Made by a program: the position numbers and the translations under genes
Notes under the pieces: model-generated
Database searches by the model: none
What the model saw: the letters and a program-made list of their open reading frames with translations, nothing else
What the model was told of the DNA's origin: nothing
Source of the DNA: Rhodoferax sp.
GTDB taxonomy: Bacteria > Pseudomonadota > Gammaproteobacteria > Burkholderiales > Burkholderiaceae
DNA: 12,789 nucleotides
Assembly (NCBI GenBank): GCA_020048295.1
Contig: JAIFMT010000051.1
Span: 1 to 12,789 of the forward strand
Reading direction: 5' to 3'
Shown here: piece by piece, positions 1 through 6,273 of the stretch
Layout of the letters: each line of letters starts with the position of its first letter
Position numbering within the stretch: position 1 is the first letter of the stretch

Positions 1-1420
1 GTTTTTTGTAGCCACGCACGGTGTCGCTGATTTCTGCCAGGTAGCGCGTGCGCGCCGCTGGCACGACCGGGCTTTGGTTGGTGCTGTGGCGCACGCTCAC
101 CGTTGGCAACTGCGCAGCCGTCAGTGGCAAGCCCAGTTCGCCCAGCCTGACAATCAGCGCTTGGTACAGCGCGGTCACGCCATCGTCGTTAAAGCGCGCC
201 GCCATCGTGCCAAACACTGGCATCTGCTCGGGTGGCACACCAAACGCCTCGCGGTTGCGCTGCACCTGTTTGGCCACATCGCGCAACGCGTCGCTGGCGC
301 CCTTGCGGTCAAACTTGTTGATGGCGACAAACTCGGCAAAGTCCAGCATGTCGATTTTTTCGAGCTGGCTGGCCGCACCAAACTCAGGCGTCATCACATA
401 CAGCGGCACATCCACCAGTGGCACGATGGCCGCATCGCCCTGGCCGATGCCCGAAGTTTCCACAATGATCAGGTCAAACCCAGCCACTTTGCAGGCGGCA
501 ATCACATCGGGCAAAGCAGCACTGATCTCGCTACCAAAGTCGCGCGTGGCCAGCGAACGCATGAAAACGCGCGGGCCGTGGCCCCACGGGTTGATGGCGT
601 TCATGCGGATGCGGTCGCCCAGCAAGGCACCGCCACTCTTGCGCCGCGACGGGTCAATTGAGATCACCGCCACCCGCAGCGCATCGCCCTGGTCCAGTCG
701 CAAACGGCGGATCAGCTCGTCAGTCAGGCTCGACTTGCCTGCACCACCGGTGCCGGTAATACCCAGAACCGGTATCTTCTTTGTAGCTGCTTGCGCTCTC
801 ATGGCAAGGGCTAGAGCACTAAAACCCTCTGAACTCTTGACCTGCACCTGCGTTGGGTCAGCGGCCGCCTCCAGCCGCGTGATGAGTTGCGCCAGCGCCC
901 GCCAGGCCGCATCGCTGTGGCCCGCAATGGCTTCCAGCGTGGTCGGCGCAAAGCTGGTGATGTCGGTATCGCAGCGCTGCACCATATCGCCAATCATGCC
1001 AGCCAGACCCATGCGCTGGCCATCTTCGGGGCTGTAGATGCGCTTGACACCGTAGGCTTGCAGCTCGGCAATTTCACTAGGCACGATCACGCCGCCGCCG
1101 CCGCCAAACACCTGAATGTGTTCGCCACCCCGGCTTTTGAGCAGATCGACCATGTACTTGAAGTATTCCACATGCCCGCCCTGGTACGAGCTGATGGCAA
1201 TGCCCTGCGCGTCTTCCTGCAACGCCGCCGTGACGACCTCCTCGACACTGCGGTTGTGCCCCAGATGAATCACCTCGGCGCCCATGCTTTGCAGGATGCG
1301 GCGCATGATGTTGATCGCCGCGTCGTGCCCGTCAAACAGGCTGGCGGCGGTGACGAAACGCACCTTGTGCGTTGGGCGGTATTGGGCCAGGGCCTTGAAG
1401 TCAGCAGACAGGTCGGTCAT
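1..1420 (-). CDS. icmF: Fused isobutyryl-CoA mutase IcmF, N-terminal part (cut by window edge)
   Basis: Adenosylcobalamin-dependent mutase that interconverts isobutyryl-CoA and n-butyryl-CoA, with its G-protein chaperone built in. The window holds 473 codons; the family is near 1,090 residues, so the large mutase domain lies beyond base 1. The B12-binding domain (about residues 18-150) has the cobalt-ligand region LFDGHDAA with His32, then SSYQGGH and a GGGGG run. The MeaB-like GTPase domain starts near residue 218, with the P-loop GTGGAGKS at 223-230 (Lys229) and INKFD as the NKxD-type base-recognition motif. The ATG at 1420 is preceded by GGAGA about 9 bases upstream. The linker (residues about 199-213) appears to be built from a dispersed repeat and carries codons (CTA, AGA, ACA) unusual for this gene. 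Family assignment is firm from sequence recognition; the exact substrate (isobutyryl- versus another branched acyl-CoA) is inferred. Confidence 0.95.
   Translation of the reverse strand, partial: MTDLSADFKALAQYRPTHKVRFVTAASLFDGHDAAINIMRRILQSMGAEVIHLGHNRSVEEVVTAALQEDAQGIAISSYQGGHVEYFKYMVDLLKSRGGEHIQVFGGGGGVIVPSEIAELQAYGVKRIYSPEDGQRMGLAGMIGDMVQRCDTDITSFAPTTLEAIAGHSDAAWRALAQLITRLEAAADPTQVQVKSSEGFSALALAMRAQAATKKIPVLGITGTGGAGKSSLTDELIRRLRLDQGDALRVAVISIDPSRRKSGGALLGDRIRMNAINPWGHGPRVFMRSLATRDFGSEISAALPDVIAACKVAGFDLIIVETSGIGQGDAAIVPLVDVPLYVMTPEFGAASQLEKIDMLDFAEFVAINKFDRKGASDALRDVAKQVQRNREAFGVPPEQMPVFGTMAARFNDDGVTALYQALIVRLGELGLPLTAAQLPTVSVRHSTNQSPVVPAARTRYLAEISDTVRGYKK
784..826 (+). repeat. Dispersed repeat, copy A, in frame inside icmF
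   Basis: The core is TAGCTGCTTGCGCT, ten variable bases, then GGGCTAGAG. Outside the 10-base spacer it matches the copy at 5419-5451 at 21 of 23 positions with identical spacing. Here it lies inside icmF and is read on its complementary strand without a stop, giving the peptide FSALALAMRAQAAT in the linker between the B12 and GTPase domains. Confidence 0.75.
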
Positions 1421-1459
1421 GGTGAGGTGTCTCCGTACAAATGAATTTGACTTGTTGTC

Positions 1460-1484
1460 GCAACCCGCAGTCATGCCGGGTTGC
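1460..1484. promoter_or_regulatory. Perfect 8-bp hairpin upstream of icmF
   Basis: GCAACCCG at 1460-1467 and CGGGTTGC at 1477-1484 are exact reverse complements separated by nine bases. The element sits 40-64 bases before the icmF ATG and, if transcription starts further upstream, would fold in the icmF leader. No T-run follows on either strand, so it is not a classical terminator. Its function is unknown; it could be a second operator or a leader structure. Confidence 0.45.
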
Positions 1485-1489
1485 CTGGT

Positions 1490-1511
1490 TTGACGTTGAC
1501 GTAAACGTCAA
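1490..1511. promoter_or_regulatory. Strong inverted-repeat operator candidate upstream of icmF
   Basis: TTGACGTT (1490-1497) and AACGTCAA (1504-1511) form a perfect 8-bp inverted repeat. A nested 16-mer, TTGACGT-AA-ACGTCAA (1496-1511), is also a palindrome, so the left half-site TTGACGT occurs twice in tandem. From memory, the TTnACGT-N2-ACGTnAA form resembles sites reported for the MerR-family regulator LiuR of branched-chain amino-acid catabolism. That would fit a branched acyl-CoA mutase downstream. The regulator assignment is inference and is not checked. Confidence 0.5.
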
Positions 1512-1620
1512 TTCGAGCAGCAATATTAACTGACAAGTTCACCTCGGTGGTCACGGCTTTTGCATCGGGCTGCAATAGGGCCGTAGTGCGCCCAATGGGA
1601 TGATGTGGCAAGGCGCCGGG

Positions 1621-1956
1621 TTAAACGCCCCAGGTGATTGGCACCTCGGCCTGCTGGCACTGACGCATCATGTCCATCAAAGGCAGGGCGCGCTGGCGCA
1701 GACCGATGGCTTCAAAACGGGGTGGCGGCAGGTGCTCGGCCTGCGCCTGGGCGATCGCCTCGCGGCGGGCGGCCTCTTCATGGGTGATGGCGTCGGCCAG
1801 CTGAGTCAACGCCTGCGCCATTTGTTCGGGTAGCAAAATGCCTTGGACGCTGGGCTCGGCAGCGCTGTGCTTGCCAATGATCTCCAGCAGCTGCTGGCCG
1901 CCCGGCTGCAACATAATCACGTCCCCGGTAACCTTTGACTTGAACTTGTAGAGCAT
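1621..1956 (-). CDS. DUF1840 family protein
   Basis: A 111-residue cytoplasmic protein with no signal peptide or membrane segment. The N-terminus MLYKFKSKVTGDVIML, followed by LEIIGKHSA and a PEQMAQALTQLADAI stretch, is the pattern I know as DUF1840, a small family found mainly in Betaproteobacteria with no established function. The C-terminal half has an Ala/Glu/Arg-rich helix (THEEAARREAIAQAQAEH) and then a Pro/Met-rich end. The ATG at 1954-1956 has only a weak upstream AGAAAG. It is divergent from the peptidase gene at 2089 and lies about 200 bases before icmF on the same strand, so co-transcription with icmF is possible but not shown. Confidence 0.8.
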   Translation of the reverse strand: MLYKFKSKVTGDVIMLQPGGQQLLEIIGKHSAAEPSVQGILLPEQMAQALTQLADAITHEEAARREAIAQAQAEHLPPPRFEAIGLRQRALPLMDMMRQCQQAEVPITWGV

Positions 1957-2088
1957 TTGAATGGCTTTCTGTCGTGTGTGGTGTGTGTGGATTCGCAGGC
2001 TATGTCGCCTGGCGCTGACCTGTCTGTGCGGCAGTACACAAACGTCATCTTGCCACAGCGTCAGGGCAGTGCCCGCAGGTGCACCGCC

Positions 2089-3210
2089 ATGAAGCGATGT
2101 TCAGATTTGGCGGGCAAGCTGTTGCGCCCCATGGGCCTGCTGCTGGTGGTAGTGCTGCTGTCAGGCTGCGCTGATATGGCGTATTACTGGCAGTCGATCC
2201 GCGGCCATGCCCGGCTGATGCAGGCGGCGCGCCCAGTTGACGAATGGCTGGCCGATACCGCCACACCGCCCGCGTTGCGCGCGCGCTTGCAACTGACGCA
2301 GTCCATGCGGCGTTTTTCAGTGACTGACCTGCACCTGCCCGACAACGCCAGTTATCAGCGTTATTCCCAGCTGCAGCGCTCCTACGCGGTGTGGAACGTG
2401 GTGGCTGCGCCAGAGTTTTCACTGACACTGAAAACCTGGTGTTTTCCGGTGGCGGGCTGCGTCGGCTACCGGGGCTATTTTGATGAGGCGGATGCCCGGG
2501 CGCTGGCCGACGTGTTGCGCACGCAGGGGCTGGAAGTGCGCATGTATGGTGTGCCAGCCTACTCCACACTGGGCTGGATGAACTGGGCCGGCGGCGACCC
2601 GCTGCTGAACACTTTTGTCAATTTCCCCGAGGGGCAGTTGGCCGGCTTGATGTTCCACGAATTGGCGCATCAGGTGTTGTATGTGCCGGACGACACGCTG
2701 TTCAATGAATCTTTTGCCACGGCGGTTGAGCGGCTGGGCGCACAGTTCTGGCTGGAGCGTCACGGCAGTGCGCAGGCGCGCCAGGCCCACGCCCTGGTGG
2801 AGGCACGCCGCGCGCAGTTTCGGGCGTTGACCCGGCACACGCGCGAACGTCTAGCGGCAATTTATATGGAAAATCAGCCTCCATCCCATACAGCAGAATC
2901 GATGACAGCTATGAAAAATGATGTTATGCAGGAGTTCAGAAAAGCCTATGCCGAGCTCAAAGCCAGCTGGGGTGGCTACGGCGGGTTTGATGCCTGGGTG
3001 GCCCAGGCCAACAACGCTGCGTTTGCTGCGGTGGCCGCTTACGATGACTTGGTGCCAGGTTTTGAAGCCCTGTTTGCGCGTGAAGGGCGTGACTGGCCCA
3101 GGTTTTATGATGCGGTACGACAACTTGCCGACCACCCGGCGGCGCAGCGCCGCGAATATTTACAACACATCACTCAACCAACATCGGACTCAGGAACAAG
3201 CCATGGCTGA
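2089..3210 (+). CDS. Putative zinc aminopeptidase, lipoprotein (PF10023-type)
   Basis: Predicted lipid-anchored metallopeptidase of 373 residues. The N-terminus MKRCSDLAGK is followed by a hydrophobic segment ending in the lipobox LLSGC (Cys27), which implies signal peptidase II processing and anchoring to the outer leaflet of the inner membrane or to the outer membrane. The zinc motif HELAH lies at 190-194, with NES (Glu207) downstream as a plausible third ligand. The later SWGGYGGFDAWVAQANNA stretch fits the predicted-aminopeptidase family. An in-frame ATG at 1957 adds 44 residues before the signal peptide and is unlikely; the 2089 start has a modest AGG-type site. Residues about 261-280 coincide with a diverged dispersed repeat and have AT-richer codons than their surroundings. 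The 3' end overlaps the next gene by 8 bases. The substrate is unknown. Confidence 0.8.
   Translation: MKRCSDLAGKLLRPMGLLLVVVLLSGCADMAYYWQSIRGHARLMQAARPVDEWLADTATPPALRARLQLTQSMRRFSVTDLHLPDNASYQRYSQLQRSYAVWNVVAAPEFSLTLKTWCFPVAGCVGYRGYFDEADARALADVLRTQGLEVRMYGVPAYSTLGWMNWAGGDPLLNTFVNFPEGQLAGLMFHELAHQVLYVPDDTLFNESFATAVERLGAQFWLERHGSAQARQAHALVEARRAQFRALTRHTRERLAAIYMENQPPSHTAESMTAMKNDVMQEFRKAYAELKASWGGYGGFDAWVAQANNAAFAAVAAYDDLVPGFEALFAREGRDWPRFYDAVRQLADHPAAQRREYLQHITQPTSDSGTSHG
2871..2920 (-). repeat. Dispersed repeat, copy C, in frame inside the peptidase gene
   Basis: On the plus strand CTCCATCCC (2879-2887), ten bases, then ATCGATGACAGCTA (2898-2911) matches the reverse complement of the copy at 5419-5451 at 18 of 23 core positions, with exactly the same spacing. 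The flanks are AT-rich, as in the other copies. It is translated as part of residues 261-280, in the same codon phase relative to the repeat as the copy inside icmF. Confidence 0.55.
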
Positions 3211-3547
3211 CTTGCACATTCATCGGGCGCATGCACTGGGCTTGAACAAGGCCCGCAAAATCGCTTTTCAGTGGGCCGAGCAGGCCGAAGCCGAATTTGC
3301 CATGCAATGCACTTACACCGAAGGCAAAACCTGTGACGAAGTTGCGTTTGTGCGCAGCGGCGTGACGGGCACGCTACAGGTCACCAAACAGCATTTTGAA
3401 CTGCGCGCCCAGCTCGGCTTTTTGCTGGGTGCTTTCAAATCGGTCATTGAAGCCGAGATCGTGAAGAACCTCGATGCCTTGCTGACGCACAGCGCAGCGC
3501 AGCCAGCCGCTGTGCCGCGTCGCGCCAAGGCGGCAAAAAACCCCTGA
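3203..3547 (+). CDS. Polyhydroxyalkanoic acid system family protein
   Basis: A 114-residue protein starting MADLHIHRAHALGLNKARK, which I recognise as the small PHA-system family (PHA_gran_rgn type) often found near PHA synthesis or granule genes. Features include the Lys/Arg-rich helix KARKIAFQWAEQAEAEF, a predicted beta segment around VAFVRSGVTGTLQVTKQHFEL, the LGFLLGAFKSVIEAEI segment, and a basic Ala-rich tail PRRAKAAKNP. The ATG lies inside the end of the peptidase gene (8-base overlap) with AGGA at proper spacing, so the two are probably one transcript. The exact role is unknown; granule association is inferred from family context. The stop codon is one base from the convergent acyl-CoA-binding gene's stop. 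Confidence 0.75.
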   Translation: MADLHIHRAHALGLNKARKIAFQWAEQAEAEFAMQCTYTEGKTCDEVAFVRSGVTGTLQVTKQHFELRAQLGFLLGAFKSVIEAEIVKNLDALLTHSAAQPAAVPRRAKAAKNP

Positions 3548-3548
3548 T

Positions 3549-3803
3549 TCAGCTCAGCGACTCAATCAAATCAATGTATTGCTGCATTGCGTCGGTGCCG
3601 GCGGTGCCTTTCAGCGCGTTCCAGGCATCCCACTTGGCGCGACCCACCATGTCGGTAAAGCCGGGCTTTTTATCGGTGTTGTCGCCGCTGCTGGCCTGTT
3701 TGTAGAGGGCGTAGAGCTTGAGCAGGGTCATGTTGTCGGGGCGTTCGCTCAAGTTTTTGGAGTTGGCCACGGCAGCTTCGAATTTGGTTTTGAGGTCAGA
3801 CAT
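3549..3803 (-). CDS. Acyl-CoA-binding protein (ACBP)
   Basis: Small soluble protein (84 residues) that binds long-chain acyl-CoA esters and keeps a cytosolic pool available to acyltransferases and reductases. The hallmark stretch is LYALYKQASSGDN...KPGFTDMVGRAKWDAWNALKG, containing the conserved YALYKQ and KWDAWN motifs, and the length matches the usual 85-90. I chose the ATG at 3803, which has GAAAGAGA just upstream; an in-frame TTG at 3818 would add five residues but lacks a ribosome site. It is divergent from the WS/DGAT gene across 111 bases, which suggests shared control and a direct supply role. It is convergent with the PHA-system gene, with one base between stop codons. Confidence 0.92.
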   Translation of the reverse strand: MSDLKTKFEAAVANSKNLSERPDNMTLLKLYALYKQASSGDNTDKKPGFTDMVGRAKWDAWNALKGTAGTDAMQQYIDLIESLS

Positions 3804-3879
3804 GCGAGTCTCTTTCAATCAAGGTGGATGGGCTGGTATCAGGGTAAAACACAGCTATCTTAAGGGGGTGTTTACCGCC

Positions 3880-3896
3880 AGAATAGGGACTATTCT
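3880..3896. promoter_or_regulatory. 17-bp perfect dyad before the WS/DGAT gene
   Basis: AGAATAG-GGA-CTATTCT is a perfect 7-bp inverted repeat with a 3-base centre. It ends 18 bases before the WS/DGAT start, in the region shared with the divergent ACBP gene. The right arm TATTCT could serve as a poor -10 box, with GTGTTT as -35 at 17-base spacing. A site here would fit repression by a TetR-type dimer such as the one encoded at 6274-6942, but no second copy was seen upstream of the phasin or the reductase. Confidence 0.4.
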
Positions 3897-3914
3897 CAAA
3901 ACATCACGATTGCC

Positions 3915-5402
3915 ATGACGAACTCCGCTGCGCACCCCTTCACCGTTGAACGCATGAGCCGTGTCGATACCGCCTGGCTGCGTATGGATTCGCCCAGCAA
4001 CCTGATGATGATTCTGGGTGTGTGGATCATCAAACCTGCTGTTAGCTACCAGGCCACCTGCGACCGCATTGAAGAGCGCTTGCTGAAATATCCGCGTTTT
4101 ATGCAGCGGGTGCAACAAGATGCCACCGGCGCGAGTTGGGTGACCGACACCGCTTTTGACATTCACCGCCATGTGCTGCGTGAGAAACTGCCCGCCTCGG
4201 CCAAGAAACACCCCGAGCAGGCCTTGCAACAGCGCCTGGGCGAGCTGGCCATGCAGCCGCTGGATGCGCGCTACCCACTGTGGGACTTCCGGCTGATCGA
4301 GCATTACGACGGCGGTTCGGCGCTGCTGGTGCGCATTCACCACTGCATTGCCGACGGGCTGGCGCTGATCTCGGTGATCCAGACACTCGTCGATGGCGGT
4401 CAGGACCCGCCACAGCGTCGTGCACCAGCCACGCATCCGCACGGCTGGGATGCGGCCGAGGAGTGGATGAGCCACAGCCTGATTGAGCCCCTGACGGTGG
4501 CCGCCGTGAAAGCGCTGGCCATCGCCGGTGAGGGCGCAGTGCATGCCTTTGAGGCGATTGGCGACCCGCGCAATGTGCTTGAAAAGTGGCTGTCCAGCGG
4601 TTACAGCAAGGGCAAATCAGGCTCTGCCGAGGTGGGCCGGCTGGCTTACCAGGTGCTGCGCGATGGTGCCGCGCTGGCGCTGATGGCCGATGACTCGCCC
4701 ACCCGGCTCAAGGGCATGCCGGGTGTGACCAAGCGGGTGGCCTGGTGCAAGCCGATTGCGCTCGATGAGGTGCGTGCGGTCAGCAAGGCGTTGCAATGCT
4801 CGATTAACGATGTGCTGCTGGCTTGTGTGGCCGGGGCGATGGGGCAGTATCTGAAAAGCCATGGCGATGCGGTGCAGGGCAAGGAAGTGCGCGCCATGGT
4901 GCCGGTGAATCTGCGCCCGATGTCGCAGGCCTACAAGCTGGGCAACCAGTTTGGACTGGCACCGGTGGTGCTACCTCTGGGGCTGGACAACCCGCTGGAG
5001 CGGGTGTTTGAGGTGCGTCGGCGCATGTCAGCCCTGAAAGGCAGCATGCAGCCGCTGCTTGCGTTTGGCATGCTGGCGGTGGCTGGCGTGCTGGTCAAAC
5101 CGGCGCAGGACGCGATGCTCAGCCTGTTTTCCAAAAAAACCACCGCCGTGATGACCAATGTGCCTGGCCCGCGAGAGAAGATGCAGTTTTGCGGTGCCAC
5201 GCTGGAGCAGGCGCTGTTCTGGGTGCCACAGTCGGGCAGCGTGGGCCTGGGGGTGTCGATCCTGAGCTACGGCGGCGGGGTGCAGTTTGGGGTCATCAGC
5301 GACACCACCTTGTGCCCGGACCCGCAAGCCATCATTGACCAATTTGCGCCCGAGTTCGAGAAGCTCAGCTGGCTCACCCTGATGTTGCCGTGGGGTCTTT
5401 GA
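3915..5402 (+). CDS. Wax ester synthase / acyl-CoA:diacylglycerol acyltransferase (WS/DGAT)
   Basis: Bifunctional acyltransferase that joins an acyl-CoA to a fatty alcohol (wax ester) or diacylglycerol (triacylglycerol), usually at the membrane face where lipid bodies form. The 495 residues span both family halves. The catalytic HHxxxDG motif is HHCIADG at 142-148 (His143, Asp147 in a CoA-dependent acyltransferase fold), with PLW at 121-123 before it. The C-terminal half has the ND motif (SINDVLLA, Asn298-Asp299), NVPGP at 415-419 and the late GLGVSILSYGGGVQFGV segment. The ATG at 3915 has no clear ribosome site; Met14 at 3954 is an alternative that would start right at the conserved SRVDTAWLRM segment. 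It is divergent from ACBP and convergent with the TPR-like gene. With the fatty acyl-CoA reductase at 9055, wax ester is the likelier product; triacylglycerol synthesis remains possible. Confidence 0.93.
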   Translation: MTNSAAHPFTVERMSRVDTAWLRMDSPSNLMMILGVWIIKPAVSYQATCDRIEERLLKYPRFMQRVQQDATGASWVTDTAFDIHRHVLREKLPASAKKHPEQALQQRLGELAMQPLDARYPLWDFRLIEHYDGGSALLVRIHHCIADGLALISVIQTLVDGGQDPPQRRAPATHPHGWDAAEEWMSHSLIEPLTVAAVKALAIAGEGAVHAFEAIGDPRNVLEKWLSSGYSKGKSGSAEVGRLAYQVLRDGAALALMADDSPTRLKGMPGVTKRVAWCKPIALDEVRAVSKALQCSINDVLLACVAGAMGQYLKSHGDAVQGKEVRAMVPVNLRPMSQAYKLGNQFGLAPVVLPLGLDNPLERVFEVRRRMSALKGSMQPLLAFGMLAVAGVLVKPAQDAMLSLFSKKTTAVMTNVPGPREKMQFCGATLEQALFWVPQSGSVGLGVSILSYGGGVQFGVISDTTLCPDPQAIIDQFAPEFEKLSWLTLMLPWGL

Positions 5403-5410
5403 TTTACTGC

Positions 5411-5462
5411 AAATAATATAGCTGTTAGCGCTTACTATATATGGGCTAGAGGCCAAAAAACC
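5411..5462 (+). repeat. Dispersed repeat, copy B, between convergent genes
   Basis: TAGCTGTTAGCGCT (5419-5432), ten AT-rich bases, GGGCTAGAG (5443-5451), then GGCCAAAAAACC. The arms form an imperfect hairpin. It fills the 79-base gap between the convergent WS/DGAT and TPR-like genes and could help terminate either transcript. From memory, very similar short elements are abundant between genes in Comamonadaceae. Confidence 0.75.
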
Positions 5463-5481
5463 ATATAAAACAGACAACCCA

Positions 5482-6255
5482 TCAGTCGTTCAGCTCGGTT
5501 TTGGCCAACTCGACTTCGAGCCGTTCCATCGCGTCGATTGGCTTGCCGCGCGCAGCGAGCTGATACAGGCGTGTGGCCTCGTCCATCATGGCTTCGCCTT
5601 CGAGCATCAACATGGCGCGCGCGTATTCCACCATGCAAAAGGCTGATGCGCTGTTGAGTTCCATGGCGCGGGCAAACAGGTTCAACCCGATGTCCTTGTT
5701 GGCCCCGTAAGCCATGGCACCAATCAGTGAGCCGACCTTGTCAATCACTTCGGCGTGAAAGTTGCCCAGCACCACGTGGGCATCGGCGTGGGCGGGTTGC
5801 CTGCGGATGACGTTTTCGAGGTCGGTCTTGACTTTGTTGTCGATGCCCTGCGCCAGTGCCTTGGCCACGCTGATGCCCTGGCTGTAGCGGCCCAGTGCAA
5901 AGGCGCGCCAGTATTGGGCGTTGAGGTTGTCGGGCTGCTCCAGCAATTGCGCTTCGGTACGTTCGGCCACGGTCAGGAAGATATCGAGCCGACAGGCTTC
6001 GTGCTGCTCCAGATAGGCTGCGTAAATGCAGCTGGCCTTGTTGGCCAGGTTCAGACCCGCTTGCCCCAGGCTCAGACCCGCCTGCACCGCCTGGTAAAAA
6101 TGACCGTTGTGAAAATGAGCCCAGGCAGCCAGCAACTGCGGCTCTTGCGGCATGGGTTCCAGGTCGCCTGCGTGCAGCCGGTGCCAAAGTTTTTGCACGC
6201 TTGCCGCATCAAACCTGTAGTCGCCAGCATAGGGAAAGGCAATCCATCTGGCCAT
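5482..6255 (-). CDS. TPR-like helical repeat protein of unknown function
   Basis: A 257-residue protein with no signal peptide or membrane span, so presumably cytoplasmic. It is almost wholly helical, with tetratricopeptide-like pairs: AAWAHFHNGHFYQAVQAGLSL (about 43-63), LNAQYWRAFALGRYSQGISVAKAL (111-134), AHADAHVVLGNFHAEV (155-170) and a last pair around FARAMELNSASAFCMVEYARAMLM (194-217). Such repeats usually mediate protein-protein contacts. It starts with GGAG spaced correctly before ATG, 18 bases after the TetR gene, and is the last gene of the phasin-patatin-tetR series. I do not recognise a named family. Its position inside a wax/PHA locus suggests a lipid-body or biosynthetic scaffold, which is inference only. 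Confidence 0.8.
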   Translation of the reverse strand: MARWIAFPYAGDYRFDAASVQKLWHRLHAGDLEPMPQEPQLLAAWAHFHNGHFYQAVQAGLSLGQAGLNLANKASCIYAAYLEQHEACRLDIFLTVAERTEAQLLEQPDNLNAQYWRAFALGRYSQGISVAKALAQGIDNKVKTDLENVIRRQPAHADAHVVLGNFHAEVIDKVGSLIGAMAYGANKDIGLNLFARAMELNSASAFCMVEYARAMLMLEGEAMMDEATRLYQLAARGKPIDAMERLEVELAKTELND

Positions 6256-6273
6256 TGGTGTCTCCGGGACCGG

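Noticed and set aside
48..1037. Long plus-strand open frame opposite icmF
   Set aside because: It is antisense to a clearly homologous IcmF frame. The translation is Ser/Ala/Arg-rich with no recognisable domain, as expected from GC-rich complementary-strand frames.
1421..1620. Cobalamin riboswitch or small gene upstream of icmF
   Set aside because: No B12-box-like conserved segment or plausible small coding frame with a ribosome site is seen. Only the operator and hairpin candidates are supported.
1974..1990. GT-rich tract as a simple-sequence (phase-variation) repeat
   Set aside because: The tract is short and interrupted, and lies outside the chosen coding start, so there is no strong case for slippage control.
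1957..2088. 44-residue N-terminal extension of the lipoprotein peptidase
   Set aside because: It would bury the signal peptide and lipobox in the interior. The 2089 ATG gives a normal charged n-region, hydrophobic core and lipobox.
3843..3876. Imperfect inverted repeat GGTAAAACAC / GTGTTTACC, and a further copy of the dispersed repeat from CAGCTAT
   Set aside because: The arms are unequal with a long loop. After CAGCTAT no GGGCTAGAG-like element occurs at the required spacing.
3855..4544. 229-codon minus-strand frame opposite WS/DGAT
   Set aside because: It is a complement of the catalytic part of WS/DGAT; the composition (His/Gln/Arg-rich) is that of a shadow frame.
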